Shown here in pieces: positions 1 to 11,768 of a stretch of 64,000 nt of DNA. Source of the DNA: Myotis daubentonii (taxonomy: Eukaryota; Chordata; Mammalia; Chiroptera; Vespertilionidae); the NCBI RefSeq assembly GCF_963259705.1, contig NC_081861.1, positions 70,537,623-70,601,622 on the forward strand, in the 5' to 3' direction. Both the position numbers and the translations under genes were made by a program. The first letter of the stretch is position 1; every line of letters starts with the position of its first letter. The notes beneath the pieces are model-generated. The model was not told the DNA's origin. It saw only the letters and a program-made list of their open reading frames with translations, and made no database searches.

Positions 1-540
1 TTTAAAGCAGGAGAAGAGCATAAGGGAGCTTTGGGACAATACAGTACAAAGCAACATATGTATAATAGGGCTGCCAGAAGGACAAGAAGAGCAGCAAGGA
101 TTAGAAAATCTATTTGAAGAAATAATGACTGAAAACTTCCCTGATTTGGGGAAGAAAAAAGTTACACAAGTACAGAGGGTCCTAAGCAAGATGAATCCCA
201 AAAGACCCACACCAAGACATGTCATAATTACAATGGCAAATGTTAACAACAAAGAGAGAATCTTAAAGACTCAAAAGAGACACAGAGAGTTAACTACAAG
301 GGATCCCCCATCAGATTATCAAATTATTTCTCAACAAAAACATATCAAGCTAGAAGGGTATGGAAGGAAGTATACAAAGTGATTCAAAGCAAAGGACTGA
401 GTCCAAGAATACTCTATCCAACAAGACTATCAATCAAAATTGAAGGGGAAATCAGGAGCATCGCAGACAAAAAAGGCTAAGGGAGTTTATGACTACCAAG
501 CCAGCAATGCAATGCAAGAAATGCTAAAGAAAATGCTGTA
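1..540 (+). pseudogene. LINE-1 ORF1 protein, C-terminal part, broken
   Basis: Encodes the RNA-binding chaperone part of ORF1p, which coats L1 RNA in the cytoplasm to form the retrotransposition particle. The clearest frame (125-382) reads ENFPDL, then PRHVIITM and KERILKTQK, which correspond to the RRM and the start of the C-terminal domain seen in the intact ORF1 copies at 17245, 22936 and 36676. Compared with those copies it has frame changes near 300-380 (the VTYKG/LSADFS segment is scrambled) and earlier stops. The N-terminal coiled coil would lie upstream of the window. Assignment is firm; it is not functional. Confidence 0.85.
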
Positions 541-621
541 AAAAAAAAAAAAAAAAAAAAAAGAAAGAAAGAAAGAAAAGAAATAGAAAGGGAGGAAGGA
601 ACACAGGCATAAAATACAGAA

Positions 622-3600
622 ATGGCTACAAACAAGTACCTATCAATAATAACATTAAACAAAAATGGATTAAATGCTCCAATCAAAAGACATTAAGTGA
701 ATGGATAAGAAAACATGACCCATATATATGCTGTCTACAGGAGACCCACCTCAGAACAAGGAACTCACACAGACTGAAAGTGAAGGGATAGAAAAACATC
801 TACCAGGGAAATGGAAATGAAAAAAAAAAAAAAAAAAGCTGGGGTAGCAATACTTATATCTGACAAAATAGACCTCAAAGTAAAGACCATAACAAGAGAA
901 AAAGAAAGGCAACTTCAAATTCTAAGAGGATCAATACAACAAGAGGATATAACTCTGGTAAACATTTATGCACCCAATGCAGGAGCACCCAAATACATAA
1001 AAACAAAATCTGGAAGCTATCAGGAGAGACATTGACAGCAACACAATCATAGTAGGAGATATTAATACCCCACTGGATAAATCTTCTAGACAAAAAATTA
1101 GCAAAGGAACATCCATCGTAAATGACTCACTAGATCAGATGGACTTAATCAACATCTTTAGAACATTCCACCCCAAAACTACAGAATATACATTCTTCTC
1201 AAGCGCACATGGGGAATTTTCAAAGATACACCACATATTGGGACCTGGACAAAGTTTCTACAAATTCAAGAATATTGAAATCATATCAAGCATCTTCTCA
1301 GATCACAAAGGCATAAAATCAGAAGTCAACTGCAGAAAAAAATAATCACCAAAGTTCAAAGACTTTGAGGCTAAATAACATACTATTAAACAATGGGTGG
1401 GTTACCAAAGAGATCAAAGACGAAATTTAAAAAAAAATCCTGGAAACAAACTACAATGAAAACACAACAATACAAAAATCTGTACATAGTGAAAGCAATC
1501 TTGAGAGGGAAGTTTATAGCTATACAGGCCTACCATCAAAAAACAACAACAAAGAAACAAACAAACAAAACCACAAAAAACCAAAAACTGGTAATAAACC
1601 ATCTAACTCTGCAAGTTGAAGTCTTAGAAAGAGATCAAAAAGAAAAGCCTAGTGTGAACAGAAGGAAGGAAATAATAAAGATCAGATCAGAAATAAATAA
1701 CATAGAGACCAAAAAATAATACAAAAGATCAATGAAACCAAGAGATGGTTGTTTGAAAGGATAAGCAAGATTGATGAATCTCTAGCCAGGCTCACCAAGA
1801 AGCAAAGAGAGTGGACCCATATAAACAAAATTAGAAATAAAAGAGGTGCAATAACAAAAAAACACACAGAAATATAAATGATTGTAAAGAATACTGTGTA
1901 AAACTCTATTCCAACAAACTGGTCAGCCTAGAAGAAATGGATATATTCCTAGAAAAATGGGACATTCCAAAACTCATTCAGGAACAATAAAAAATCAGAA
2001 AAGTCTGATAAATATGGAGGTAATTGAAGCAGTCTTCAAAAAAGCTTCCAGCAAGCAAAAGCCTGGGGCCAGATGCTTTCACAGGGGAGTTTTATCAAAC
2101 ATTCAAAGTAGAAGTAAAACCTACCATTCTCAGACTATTTAAATATTTCAAGAGGAAAGCACACCTCCAATCTCTTCCTATGAAGCCACCATTTCCCTAA
2201 TCCTGTGGTCGGCAAACTGCGGCTCATGAGCCACATGCAGCTCTTTGGCCCCTTGAGTGTGGCTCTTCCTAAGCCTTAGGAGTACCCTAATTAAGTTAAT
2301 AACAATGTACCCACCTATATAGTTTAAGTTTAAAAAATTTGGTTCTCAAAAGAAATTTCAATCATTGTACCTTTGATATTTGGCTCTGTTGACTAATGAG
2401 TTTGCCAACCAAATCCCAAAACCAGATAAAGACAATACAAAGAAAGATAATTACATCTGCAATATCCCTGGTGAATGCAGATGCCAAAATCCTCAACATA
2501 ACTCTAATAAATCTGATTCAGCTTTACATTAGGAAGATTATACACTATGAACAAGTGGGATTTATTCCAGGGATGCAAGGATGGTACAAAATCTGCAAAT
2601 CAATAAATGTGATACATCACATAAACAAACTGAGAGACATAAATCACATAATCATATCAATTGATGCAGAAAAAGCATTTGATAATATCCATCACCCTTT
2701 CTTGATAAAAACTCTCAGCAAGGTGGGAATAGAAGGATCATACCTCAACATAATGAAAGCCATCTATGACAAACTCACAGCAAACATCATACTCAATGGG
2801 CAAAAACTAAAACCATTTCCCTTAAAAACAGGAACAAAACATGGATGCTCACTCTCAATATTCCTGTTAGACATAGTACTAGAAGTACTAGCCATTGTGA
2901 TCAGACAAGAAGAATAAATAAAAGGCATCCAAATTGGAAAAGAAGTAAAACTGTCCTTGTTCACAGATGACATGAATTTGTACATAGAAAACCGCAAAGA
3001 CTCCATCAAAAAACTACTAGACTTAATAAATGAATTCGGCAATGTAGCAGGATACAAAATTAACACCCAGAAGTCTATGGCTTTCCTATACACCAATAAT
3101 GAACTCACAGAAAGAAAAATTTAAAAAAAGCAATGCCATTTATCATTGCAACAAAAAATTAAGATACCTAGGAATAAACTTAACCAAGAAAACAAAGGAC
3201 CTGTACTCAGAATATTTCAGGACACCACAAATAGAGATGGAGGAAGACATGAACAAATGGAAGAATATACCATGTTCATGGATTTGTACAATCTACATCA
3301 TTAAAATGTTCATACTACCCAAAACAATCTATAAATTCAATTCAATCCCCATTAAAATACAAACGGCATACTTCAAAAGCCCTAGAACAAATTCTTCAAA
3401 AATTCATCTGGAATGAAAAAGACCCTGAGTAGCTGAAGCAATCTTGAGAAAGAAGAAAAATGTTGGAGGGGTCACAATACCAGATATCAAGCTATACTAT
3501 AAAGCCACTGTTCTCAAAACTGCCTGGTACTGGCACAAGAATAGACATATAGACCAGTGGAACAGAATAGAGAACCCAGAGCTCAACACAAGCCAGGATG

Positions 3601-4660
3601 CTCAATTAATATTTAACAAAGGAGGAAAGAGCATACAATAGAGACAAGACAGTCTCTTCAATAAATGGTCTTGGGAAAACTGGACAGATACTTGCAAAAA
3701 AAATGAAACTAGACCACCAACTTACACCATACACAAAAATAAACTAAAAATGGATAAAGGACTTAAACATAAGATGGGAAACCATAAAAGTCTTAAAAAC
3801 CATAAAAATCTTTGATGCCTAGAAGAAGGCATAGGCACCAAAATAGCAGACATTTGTCATAGCAATATCTTTACTGATACAGCTCTTAGGGCAATGGAAA
3901 CTAAAGAGAAAACAAACAAATGGGACTACATCAAAACAAAAAGCTTTTGCACAGCAAAAGAAACCATCAACAAAACAACAAGAAAGCCCACTGCATGGGA
4001 GAACATATTTGCCAATGTTATCTCATATAAGGGTTTAATCTCCAATATTTACAGGGAACTCATACAACTTAACGAAAGGAAGATAAACAATCCAATCAAA
4101 AAATTGGCAATGGACCTAAATAGACACTTTTCAAAAGAGGACTTTCAGAAAGTGAAGAGACATGTAAACATGTTCAAAGTCACTAATCATCCAAGAGATG
4201 CAAATCAAAACAACAGTGAGGTACCATCTCACACCTGTCAGAATGGCTATCATCAACAAAACAACAAAGGACAAGTGCTGGAGAGGATGTGGAGAAAAAG
4301 GAACGCTCCTTCACGGCTGGTGGGAATGCAGACTGGTGCAGCCACTGTGGACAACGGTATGGCGTTTCCTCAAAAAGTTAAAAATGGAACTTCTATTTGA
4401 CACAGTATTCCCACTTCCAGGACTATATTCCAAGAAAACAGAAACACCAATCAAAGTATATGCACCCCTATGTTAATATCAGCACAATTTATAATAACTA
4501 TACTTTGGAAACAGCCTGAATGTCCATCAGCAGATGAAAGGATTAGAAAACTGTGGTACATCTACACAATGGAATGCTATGCTGCTGTAAAAAAAAGAAG
4601 GAACTCTTACCATTTGCAACAGCATGGATGGAACTGGAGAAGATTATGCTAAATGAAATA
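622..4660 (+). pseudogene. LINE-1 ORF2 (endonuclease-reverse transcriptase), broken
   Basis: Would encode the endonuclease and reverse transcriptase that nick target DNA and copy L1 RNA at the nick. The endonuclease region (about 622-1350) shows AGVAILISDK and TLVNIYAPN. The RT region (2396-2917) shows the L1-typical [20 protein letters not shown] and GTKHGCSLS; the usual FADD box is replaced by a TDD reading near 2960. The C-terminal region (3444-4650) has [18 protein letters not shown] and a zinc-knuckle-like [18 protein letters not shown] at about 4285-4330. At least ten frame breaks plus the hAT insertion make it dead. Confidence 0.92.
2204..2408 (+). mobile_element. Non-autonomous hAT transposon inside L1 ORF2
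   Basis: A 205-bp element that begins GGTCGGCAAACT and ends AGTTTGCCAA, an inverted terminal repeat of about 10-12 bp. It is flanked by an 8-bp near-duplication (CCTAATCC at 2196-2203, CCAAATCC at 2409-2416), the size expected for hAT. Removing it plus one duplicate rejoins a normal L1 reading. It contains no coding capacity; a transposase must have acted in trans. The internal GAGCCACATG-CAGCTC and TTTGGCTCT segments are typical of bat nhAT families; I cannot name the exact subfamily. Confidence 0.8.
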
Positions 4661-5030
4661 AGCCAGTCAATGAAGTAAAATACCACATGATCTCACTCAT
4701 TTATGGATAATAAAGAACAGTATAAACTGATGAACAAAAACAGATACAGAGGCAGAGAAGCATAGAACAGACTGTCAAACTACAGCGGGAACGCTGGGGC
4801 GGGTTGGTGGGTGGGGAGGTAAGGGATCAACTGAAGGACTTGTATGCATGCATATAAGCATAACCAATGGATGCAAGACACTGGCGGGGGGGGGGGGGAG
4901 GGAGGGGCGGATGAGGGCATGTGGCGGGGTGGTAAGGGAGGCTTGGGAAAAATCAATGGGGAAAAAAAGGAGACACATGTACTACTATTTGTAATACTTT
5001 AAACAATAAAATATAATTTAAGAAAATCTT

Positions 5031-5480
5031 ACTATTTATGATAGCATGGACAGATCTAGAAGGAATTATGCTAAGTGCAATAAGTTAGTTAGCTACAGGC
5101 AAATACCATATGATTTCACTTATATGTGAAATCTAAGGTACCTTATAATTGAACAAACAAAACAGAAATAGACTCATAGTTACTGAAAGCATACTGATGG
5201 TTGTCAGAGGGGCATAGGATTGGGGTACTGAGTGAAAAAGGTGATCAGATCAAGAAGTACACATTAGTAGTTATAAAATAGTAATGGGGATGTAAAGTAC
5301 AGCATAGGAAATATAGTTGATAATATTGTAATAACTATATATGGTGCCAGTTGAGAACTGGAAATATCGGGGGGGGGGGGCACTTTGTAAAGTATGTGAT
5401 TGTATAACCACTGTGCTGTACACCTAAACTATTACAAAATAATATTGAATGTTGAGAGTGACTGAAAAAAATTATTTAAA
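5031..5480 (+). mobile_element. Older LINE-1 3' end
   Basis: Degraded L1 end of ORF2 plus 3' UTR: a CTAAGTGCAATAAG-like segment, then a tract with TATCGGGG...CACTTTGTAAAGTATGTGA and ACAAAATAATATTGAATG near the end. The same 3' UTR type recurs at 46201-46395, so these are two copies of one older subfamily. Contains a 10-G homopolymer near 5370. Confidence 0.75.
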
Positions 5481-5557
5481 AAAATGTATGAAAAGCCATT
5501 TGAATTGTTTACAATTACAAAACAAAACACAGTCAATAGTAAAAATGTGAATACCTA

Positions 5558-5559
<2 letters not shown>

Positions 5560-5615
<56 letters not shown>
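5560..5615. repeat. (TA)n microsatellite
   Basis: About 27 uninterrupted TA units directly at the A-tail of the following minus-strand VES SINE, suggesting that the array grew from the SINE tail. Confidence 0.97.
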
Positions 5616-5618
<3 letters not shown>

Positions 5619-5831
5619 AATATATTTTATTGACTTTTTTTACAGAGAGTAAGGGAGAGGGATAGAGAGTTAGAAACATCGATGAGAGAGAAACATCGAT
5701 CAGCTGCCTCCTGCAAACTCCCAACTGGGGATGTGCCCGCAACCAAGGTACATGTCCTTGACTGGAATCGAACCTGGGACCCTTTAGACCACAGGCTGAT
5801 GCTCTATCCACCGAGACAAACTGGTCAGGGC
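5616..5831 (-). mobile_element. VES SINE
   Basis: tRNA-derived SINE, reverse orientation: the right edge is the tRNA-like head (reverse complement starts GCCCTGACCAGTTTGTCTC), with box-B-like GGTTCGATTCC, and the left edge is the AT-rich tail. Short imperfect target duplication AGAATATATA / AGAACATATA. Mobilised by L1 in trans. Confidence 0.92.
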
Positions 5832-5863
5832 AAGAACATATATTTTTTAAAGAAACTATTGGC

Positions 5864-6300
5864 ATTGCTCAAGGATCTCCAGAGAAATAAACCAATAGAA
5901 TAGATGTATATATTATGTGTAGATAGATAGATTTTTATTTTAACAAATTGGCTCACATAAAAAAATATACATTGTCTCACACAATTGTAGAGGGTGACCA
6001 ATCCAAAATCTGCCAGGTAAGATAGCAGGCTGGAAACCCAGGGAAGTGTGAATGCTGAGTTGAAGTTTAAAGGCAGCCTGTTGCAAAACTTTTCTCTCCC
6101 TTCTGGAAAGTCAACCTTCCTCTATTAATGCTTGAAGTGATTGAATGAGTAAGCTCCTGTACTCAGTCTACTGATATAGACGTTAATCTTATCTGAAAAA
6201 TACTTTCACAGAAGCTTCTAGAATAATGCTTGAACATTATCTGAGTATCATGACTTATTCAATTTGACATTTAAATTAACCATTGTAATATATAAGTTGA
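5864..6300. mobile_element. Ancient mammalian interspersed repeat (L1M-like 3' region)
   Basis: Opens with a CTCCAGAGAAATAAACCAATAG motif and an AATTGGCTCACA block, then GGCAGGCTGGAA-like and CAACCTTCCTC segments common to an old widespread mammalian repeat usually placed among L1M 3' sequences. The same opening recurs at 55470. Family name is from memory and tentative. Confidence 0.5.
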
Positions 6301-6339
6301 CAATGAAAATATGTTCTACATTATTAATAATCAATAAAA

Positions 6340-7338
6340 GGGCTCATTTAAATAACAATGAGATACTAAAACACATACATTGCAATGACTAAAATTTGGG
6401 GAAGGTGTGTGATTGTGAATAGCTAAAATTGTTTGGAAAATGGTGAAATTTTGTTTCCCATGTGCTGGAAATTTGACTTTAGGTATCTATCCAATTGAAA
6501 TGTATATACCAAGAAGAATGTACAAAAATGTTCAAAACACTATTATCCTTTTTCAATTTTTTTTCCTTTATTGATTAAGGTATTACATATGTGTCCTTAT
6601 TCCCCTTTGCCCTCCACCCCCTCATTCATGCCCTCACTCCCCTGGTGTCTGTGTCCAGTCCTTTGGTTGATCTCTCCCCCTTACCCCCATCCTCCCCTAC
6701 CTTCCGTCAGAGGTTTGATCTGATCGATGATTCTCTGTCTCTGAATCTGTTTTTGTTCATCAGTTTATGTTGTTCATTATATTCCACATATGAGTGAGAT
6801 CATGTGATATTTATCTTTCTCTGACTGGCTTATTTTGCTTAGCATAATGCTCTCCAGTTCCATCCATGCTGTTACAAATAGCAAGAACTTTTTATTGCAG
6901 CATAATATTCCATTGAAAACACTATTATCCTTAAGATGTCTAAACTGGAAATGACCAAAAGACCATCATCAATAGTAGGAATATACAAATTGTGGTATAT
7001 TTCTAAATTAAATAATTTAATGATAGTTAATGTCATAGCATGCATAAATCTCAAAAACAGAATTTTAAACAAAAATTTCATCACAAAGAATATATAAGGA
7101 ATCTAATGAGCAAACTGAACTAATAAGCAAAATAGAGACAGATTCATAGATAGAGAGCAGGTAGACAGCTTTGGGAGGCGTAGTTGGTAGAAACAGGAGG
7201 GATTGAGCAAAACAAAAAAATAAAAGAAAGAACTCATGGGGACAGACCACAGTATGGTGATTTGCAGGGGTAAGGGCTGTGGGAGGAGATGGAAGAGGAT
7301 ATAGGAGAGATAAATGGTGATGTCAATAAATTATATAT
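6340..7338 (+). mobile_element. Degraded older LINE-1 3' portion, split by a younger L1
   Basis: Before and after the minus-strand L1 at 6551-6915 the sequence resembles L1 ORF2 end and 3' UTR: a block similar to GAGATACTAAAACACATA at 6361, ATACAAATTGTGGTATATTTC at 6980, GACAGATTCATAGATAGAGAGCAG near 7138, then a GGGAGGAGATGG-like 3' UTR. The exact 17-bp duplication around the younger insertion shows that the two sides were once continuous. Confidence 0.6.
6551..6915 (-). mobile_element. 5'-truncated LINE-1 with perfect target duplication
   Basis: Reverse-strand L1 3' end (reads CAATAAAGG... 3' UTR backwards, then ORF2 end at 6790-6915). It is flanked by an exact 17-bp duplication, 6534-6550 and 6916-6932 (AAAACACTATTATCCTT), the hallmark of target-primed reverse transcription, so its limits are precise. 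Confidence 0.93.
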
Positions 7339-7821
7339 ACCTACACTAATAAAAGAGAAACATGCAAATTGGTGTCACTCCGCTACACACACCAGCCAAT
7401 GAGAGTGGCTATGCAAATTAACCCAACAAAGATGGCAGTTAATTTGCATGCACAGGTGTGGAGTGAGAAATGAAGACTACTGAACATGGCAGCGGCCATG
7501 GAGCTGGAGAGAGCAGGAGGCTTGGGTTGCTCCTGGCAACGGAGGAAGCCAAGTTTACAGCTGGGCCTGGGCTCCACTCAAGGAGGGGCTGGGGGCCTGG
7601 GTCGCTGGGGGTGACCCAGGTTTCCAGCTAGCCCTGGTCTCTGCTCAAGGAGCTGGAAAAAAAAAGGAGGATCTGGGAGCAGCCAGAGTGGAGAAGCCAA
7701 GCCTCGCTGCTGAGGCAAGACAAGACCAAAGGCCTGTGTTCTGGGTGCTGGAGGAAAACCGGTGCCGGCAGCCAGGGGAAGAAAGGCCTATTGCGTGAAT
7801 CTTTGTGCAACAGGCCACTAG
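7339..7821 (+). mobile_element. Helibat (non-autonomous Helitron)
   Basis: 5' end CCTACACTAATAAAAGAG, 3' end GTGAATCTTTGTGCAACAGGCCACTAG with a short hairpin before CTAG, then T. 483 bp. Carries an octamer (ATGCAAAT) and an AAGATGGCAG YY1-like site near its 5' end, shared with other copies in the window. No coding capacity; mobilised by a Rep/helicase in trans. Confidence 0.88.
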
Positions 7822-7845
7822 TATGTATGTGTGTATATATATACA

Positions 7846-8421
7846 CTAGAGGCCCAGTGCACGAAATTTATGCACGGGGGCGGGGGGAGAGTTTCCTCAG
7901 CCCAGCCTACACTCTCTCCAATCTGGGACCCCTCGGCGGATGTCCGACTGCCAGTTTAGGCCCAGTCCTGCAGGGATCCCTCTCACAGTCCAGGACTGCT
8001 GGTTCCCAACCACTTGCCTGCCTGCCTGCCTAATTGCCCTTAACCGCTTCTGCCTGTCAGCCTGATCACCAACTAACCACTCCCCTGCCAGCCTGATTGA
8101 TTCCTAACTGCTCCCCTGCTGGCCTGATTGCCCCCAACTGCCCATCGCTGCCAGCTCGGTCAACACCCACTGCCCTCCCCTGCCAACCCAGTTGCCCCAG
8201 ACTGCCCTCCCCTTCCAGCCCAGTCGCCCCTGATTGCCCTCACCTGCCGACCTGGTCTCCCTTAACTGCCCTCCCCTGCAGGCCATCTTGTTGCTTTGGG
8301 TGCCACCATCTTTGAGGGAGTGGCAGTCAATTAGCATATTCCCTCCTTATTGGCTGTGGGCGCCACCATCTTTGCAATAGCATGAGGGTCAATTAGCATA
8401 TCCCCTCTTTATTAGATAGGA
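7846..8421 (-). mobile_element. Helibat, reverse, with duplicated 5' end
   Basis: Left edge CTAGAGGCCCAGTGCACGAAATTTATGCAC is the reverse complement of the Helibat 3' hairpin and CTAG; the right edge is the reverse of TCCTATCTAATAAAGAGG. The last 120 bp contains the 5' terminal module twice (about 8300-8345 and 8366-8421: GCCACCATCTTTG ... GTCAATTAGCATAT ... CCCT). The interior is a CTGCC-rich minisatellite. Confidence 0.88.
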
Positions 8422-8757
8422 TATACTAGAGGCCCAGTGCATGAGATTCATGCACTGGGGGTGGGTCTCTCAGCCTACCCTGCCCCCTCTCACAATCTGG
8501 GAGCAGGCCTAAACCCCAGTCTGGTTTCCCTCTGCAGGCTAATCAGGGGAAGGTGCCACCCCCATCACCCTGCTGCTGTTGCCACTGACAGCCACCAAGG
8601 TATTTTTCTGCAGGCTGATCAGGGGAAAGCACCACCCACATGCCGCTAAGGTGTTTTTATCAACACTGACTTCAGTCCCTTCACCACGAAAAAATTACAA
8701 CTTTCTTTAGGCATTTTCAAGATGTCTCTTTCATAAAATATGACGTTTCTTTTTCTC

Positions 8758-9008
8758 TCTTTTTTTTTATCTTCACCTGAGGATATTTTTCCATTGACTT
8801 TTAGAGAGTGCAGAAGAGAGAGGGAAAGACAGAGAGAAACATCAATGTGAGAGGGCCACTTCGATTGTTTGCCTCCTGCATGAGCCCTGACCTGGGCCCT
8901 GGCCAGGGACTAGCCTGAAACCTAGGTACATGCCCTTGATCAGAATTGAACCTGGACTCTGCGGTCCGTAGGCAAAGGCTCTATTCACTGAACCAAACTG
9001 GCTAGGGC
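8758..9008 (-). mobile_element. VES SINE
   Basis: Reverse-orientation VES with head (reverse GCCCTAGCCAGTTTGGTTCAG) at 9008 and pyrimidine-rich tail at 8758. Degenerate duplication ATATGACGTTT / ATATGACATTT on the two sides. Inserted inside the Helibat, so younger than it. Confidence 0.9.
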
Positions 9009-9269
9009 AGGATATGACATTTTTTAGCCCCTCCAGCAGCAGACCTTCTTTTTTTTTCTCCAGGAGTGAGGTGGAAAAACCCTAGATCACCTTCTTGGAT
9101 TTTTATTACTAAACTTATCAAGAACACTGAGAGTGACGTACAGGGAGCTTAGCCAATGCACTGGAAGAAAAGGTATTTCCTCTACAGCTCACGTGCAGAG
9201 GTGGGCCTACTGGGGTGCTGTCTCCTGGGGGAAGTGGCAGCCTGGGCACACCCCCCCTGCCTCTCTGCT

Positions 9270-9670
9270 CCTGCTCCCAGGCCTGCTGGGTGCTCTCTCC
9301 CTCTGTGGGCTTGCTCTGCCTGCTCCCTGCGGACCTGCTCTTCACTGTGGCACTGGCAGGCCCTGCTCCATCCTGTTCTCTGTGGGACTGCTCCACCATG
9401 CTCTCTGTGGACCTGATCTTCGCTGCAGCAACTGGCAGGCCCTGCTTTCTGTTCTCTGGGGGTCCTTCTCCACCCTGCTCTCTGCGAGCCTGCTCTGCCT
9501 TGCTCTCTTTGGACCTGCTCTTTGCTGCGGCACTGTCAGGCCCTGTTCTGTCCTGTTCTCTGTGGGCCTGCTCTGCCCTGCTCTCTTTGGACCTGCTCTT
9601 TGCTGTGGCACTGGCAGGCCCTGCTCTGTCCTGTTCTCTGTGGGCCTGCTCTGACCTGCTCTCTGTGAAC
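9270..9670. repeat. Minisatellite, about 79-bp unit
   Basis: Units containing CACTGGCAGGCCCTGCTCTG and CTCTGTGGGCCTGCTCTG recur at about 9355, 9434, 9535 and 9613 (spacings 79, 101, 78). The repeat keeps several frames open on both strands (for example 9215-9757 plus and 9118-9690 minus); these are not credible genes. Confidence 0.85.
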
Positions 9671-9832
9671 CTGCTCATTGCCTGCGCCATCCATGGCTTG
9701 CCTCACCATGCAGCAGTCCCCTCCCCCCATTTGCATGCGCAGCCTATTAAGAAGTAATATGCAAATTTGTTCAGTCGTGACTGTTACCGCATCTCAGACA
9801 AATTTGTATATTGCATCTTTATATATATATAT

Positions 9833-10894
9833 ATAAAGATTGGGTTAAAAAAAGATTGTAAGATTGGGTTAAAAATAAATAAATAAAATAGAACAAAGGC
9901 AAAAAAACATTTTCTGCATTATTGAATTCATTCATATAAATTTCAAGCAACAGGAAACCTGAAACTAAATTATTGTGCTTAGAAGTACATGCTTAGATTA
10001 CGAAACTCTAAGGAAACAACAACAAGGAAGTGATTACTATACAAGTAAGCAAATAGTTATCTTTGAGGGATGGAAGGAGTGGTGGTGACAAGGCAGGGTT
10101 AAGGAGAGATTCTGTGGTGTTGCCAATGTTTTATTTTTTACCTGGTTGGTATTTTCACAGGTATCTTTTATTTGTAATGACATCAAATTGATCTCATCCA
10201 ATTTTTCTTCAGTGAAATACTCCCAACACTGAGCTATAATTTGCATGCACTGTTCCATTTATAGGCACTCTCCAGGATATTCAGATGTCTTCAGTTTCTA
10301 AGAGAGTAAGTTATAGCCATAACTGTTCAGGCCAGCAGTAGTTGCCAAAATGTTTCTCATTGAAAAACATGTGTAAATCACCCCTTTCTTTCTCTAAGCA
10401 CAGACTCCTCCTCATTGCTATATTAACATATAAAAGAGACTTTGGCAACTGATACCCCTTATCTCTGCCTACTTCATGCTCTAATCGCTTATCAGAATGT
10501 GACAAAAGTCCGAGAAGCCCAAGGGTCCTCTCCTGGTAATTAGACAGCACTACTAGTATATGCCAGGTGTGTTACATTAATAGATAGACGGAAAGATTCA
10601 AAAAGGCCATTTGAGAGTATATCCTCATAGTCTAATTTTCTCAGTTCAATTTTCCTATAAATTCTCATCTCTTTTTCCTGAGTAGTCACCATATGTTCTA
10701 TTTCCTTTTACTTATGTTGCTATCTATTCTCAACAAGATGTTATAATTGATAGTTCTGTGAGCTCACTTTCAACCATTTTTTGAAAATTTTAAAATTTGG
10801 AATGTGCACCACAAACTTTCATCTCTTGTTAGGTGACCTCATATTCTTTTCATATTCCTTCTGTGAGCTTAAATAATATGGTTTTATTTCATTT
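9833..10894. other. AT-rich sequence, no assignable feature
   Basis: After a short (AAAT)n stretch the sequence is non-repetitive to my eye. Short reading frames (for example 10037-10258 minus) lack recognisable motifs. I see no gene or repeat that I can name. Confidence 0.5.
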
Positions 10895-11215
10895 TTAAAA
10901 ATTTATCTTTATTGTTGAAAGTATTACAGATGTCTCCTTCCCCCCCCCCCATTGACTCCCTCCACCCTGCTCCCGTCCCCTCCGAAGGCCTTCCCCACAC
11001 TATTGTCTGTCCATGGGCTATGCAAATATGCATATAAATCCATTGGTTAATCTCTTACCCCCCTTCCCTCTTGATCTTTTTTGTTCATTAGTTTATTTTG
11101 TTCATTAGATTCCTTATATAAGTAAGATCACATAATGCTTATTTATCTCTGACTGCTTATTTCACTTAGCATAATACTCTCCAGATTCTTCCATGCTCTC
11201 TCAAAGAGTAATAAT
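10895..11215 (-). mobile_element. 5'-truncated LINE-1 3' end
   Basis: Reverse L1: TTTATTGTTGAAAGTATTACAG tail, pyrimidine-rich 3' UTR, TATGCAAATATGCATATAAATC, GTTCATTAGTTTATTTTGTTC, then ORF2 end (AGCATAATACTCTCCAG). Confidence 0.85.
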
Positions 11216-11768
11216 ATATTTATTATCTTCCTCTTTCAGAGAGAGCAAAGTACATTATAATGGAAAGTTCTGATAGTAATTTAGGGAATTAGTAAGTATA
11301 TAGAGAAGCTAAAGCTTATACTATGTTTAAAAATGAAGTAAAAAATCTGCAGCACTATTGACATGGTTAGAATATGCCTAAATAGCAGTTGTTTTTGTAA
11401 ATCTTTTGAAAGTGATTTTAAGGGCTAGATGTCAGAAAAATATGAACCAAGTCTACTCTTACTAGTTGAGTTGTACTGGGCATTTCTTTCAATGTCTCTG
11501 ATCTGTAATGTGAAGACAATAATATCTATAATTTTTGAAATGTTTTGAAGATTATTGGAAGACCATATAAAAAATACCTAGCACAGTATCTATTAGCATT
11601 AAGTAGATGCTCAATAAATATTTGCCTATATTCAATTAGAACTGTGAATTTGGACAAATTATATTGATTGAGGCCAAACTACATCTCTTGTTCAAAGGTG
11701 GGTGTCCACATTTGAAAATTCTTGTGAATTTAAGTTAACTTTAGTGTGTCATGTAAGATAAGAAAACA
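11216..11768. other. AT-rich sequence with a MIR remnant
   Basis: Mostly unassigned. At about 11440-11625 (plus strand) a decayed MIR is visible: CTGATCTGTAATGTGAAGACAATAA, then ACCTAGCACAGTATCT and AGATGCTCAATAAATATTTGCC, the usual MIR core and 3' end. Confidence 0.6.

Larger units (their letters stand above)
1..5030 (+). mobile_element. LINE-1, 5'-incomplete in window, decayed
   Basis: A long L1 in sense orientation: the end of ORF1, an A-rich spacer at about 539-597, all of ORF2 in broken frames, and a G-rich 3' UTR ending in an AATAAAATA-rich tail near 5000-5030. The 3' UTR has G-tracts (4797-4825, 4883-4935) typical of bat L1. Coding frames carry many stops and small indels, so this copy is not mobile now. 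A hAT element interrupts ORF2 at 2204-2408. The 5' end lies outside the window. Confidence 0.9.
8426..9832 (-). mobile_element. Helibat, reverse, long, probably carrying foreign sequence
   Basis: Left edge CTAGAGGCCCAGTGCATGAG is a second reversed Helibat 3' end, only four bases after the previous element. The likely 5' end is at 9832, where the reverse strand reads ATATAAAGATGCAATATACAAATTTG. Between them lie Helibat-type GC-rich sequence, a non-repetitive block (about 8650-8757 and 9009-9115), an inserted VES SINE and a 79-bp-unit minisatellite. That both ends belong to one element is inference. Confidence 0.6.

Noticed and set aside
9118..9690. 190-codon minus frame with SRSEQAHREQDRAG-type repeats
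   Set aside because: Produced by a 79-bp minisatellite inside a Helibat; plus-strand frames are open as well.
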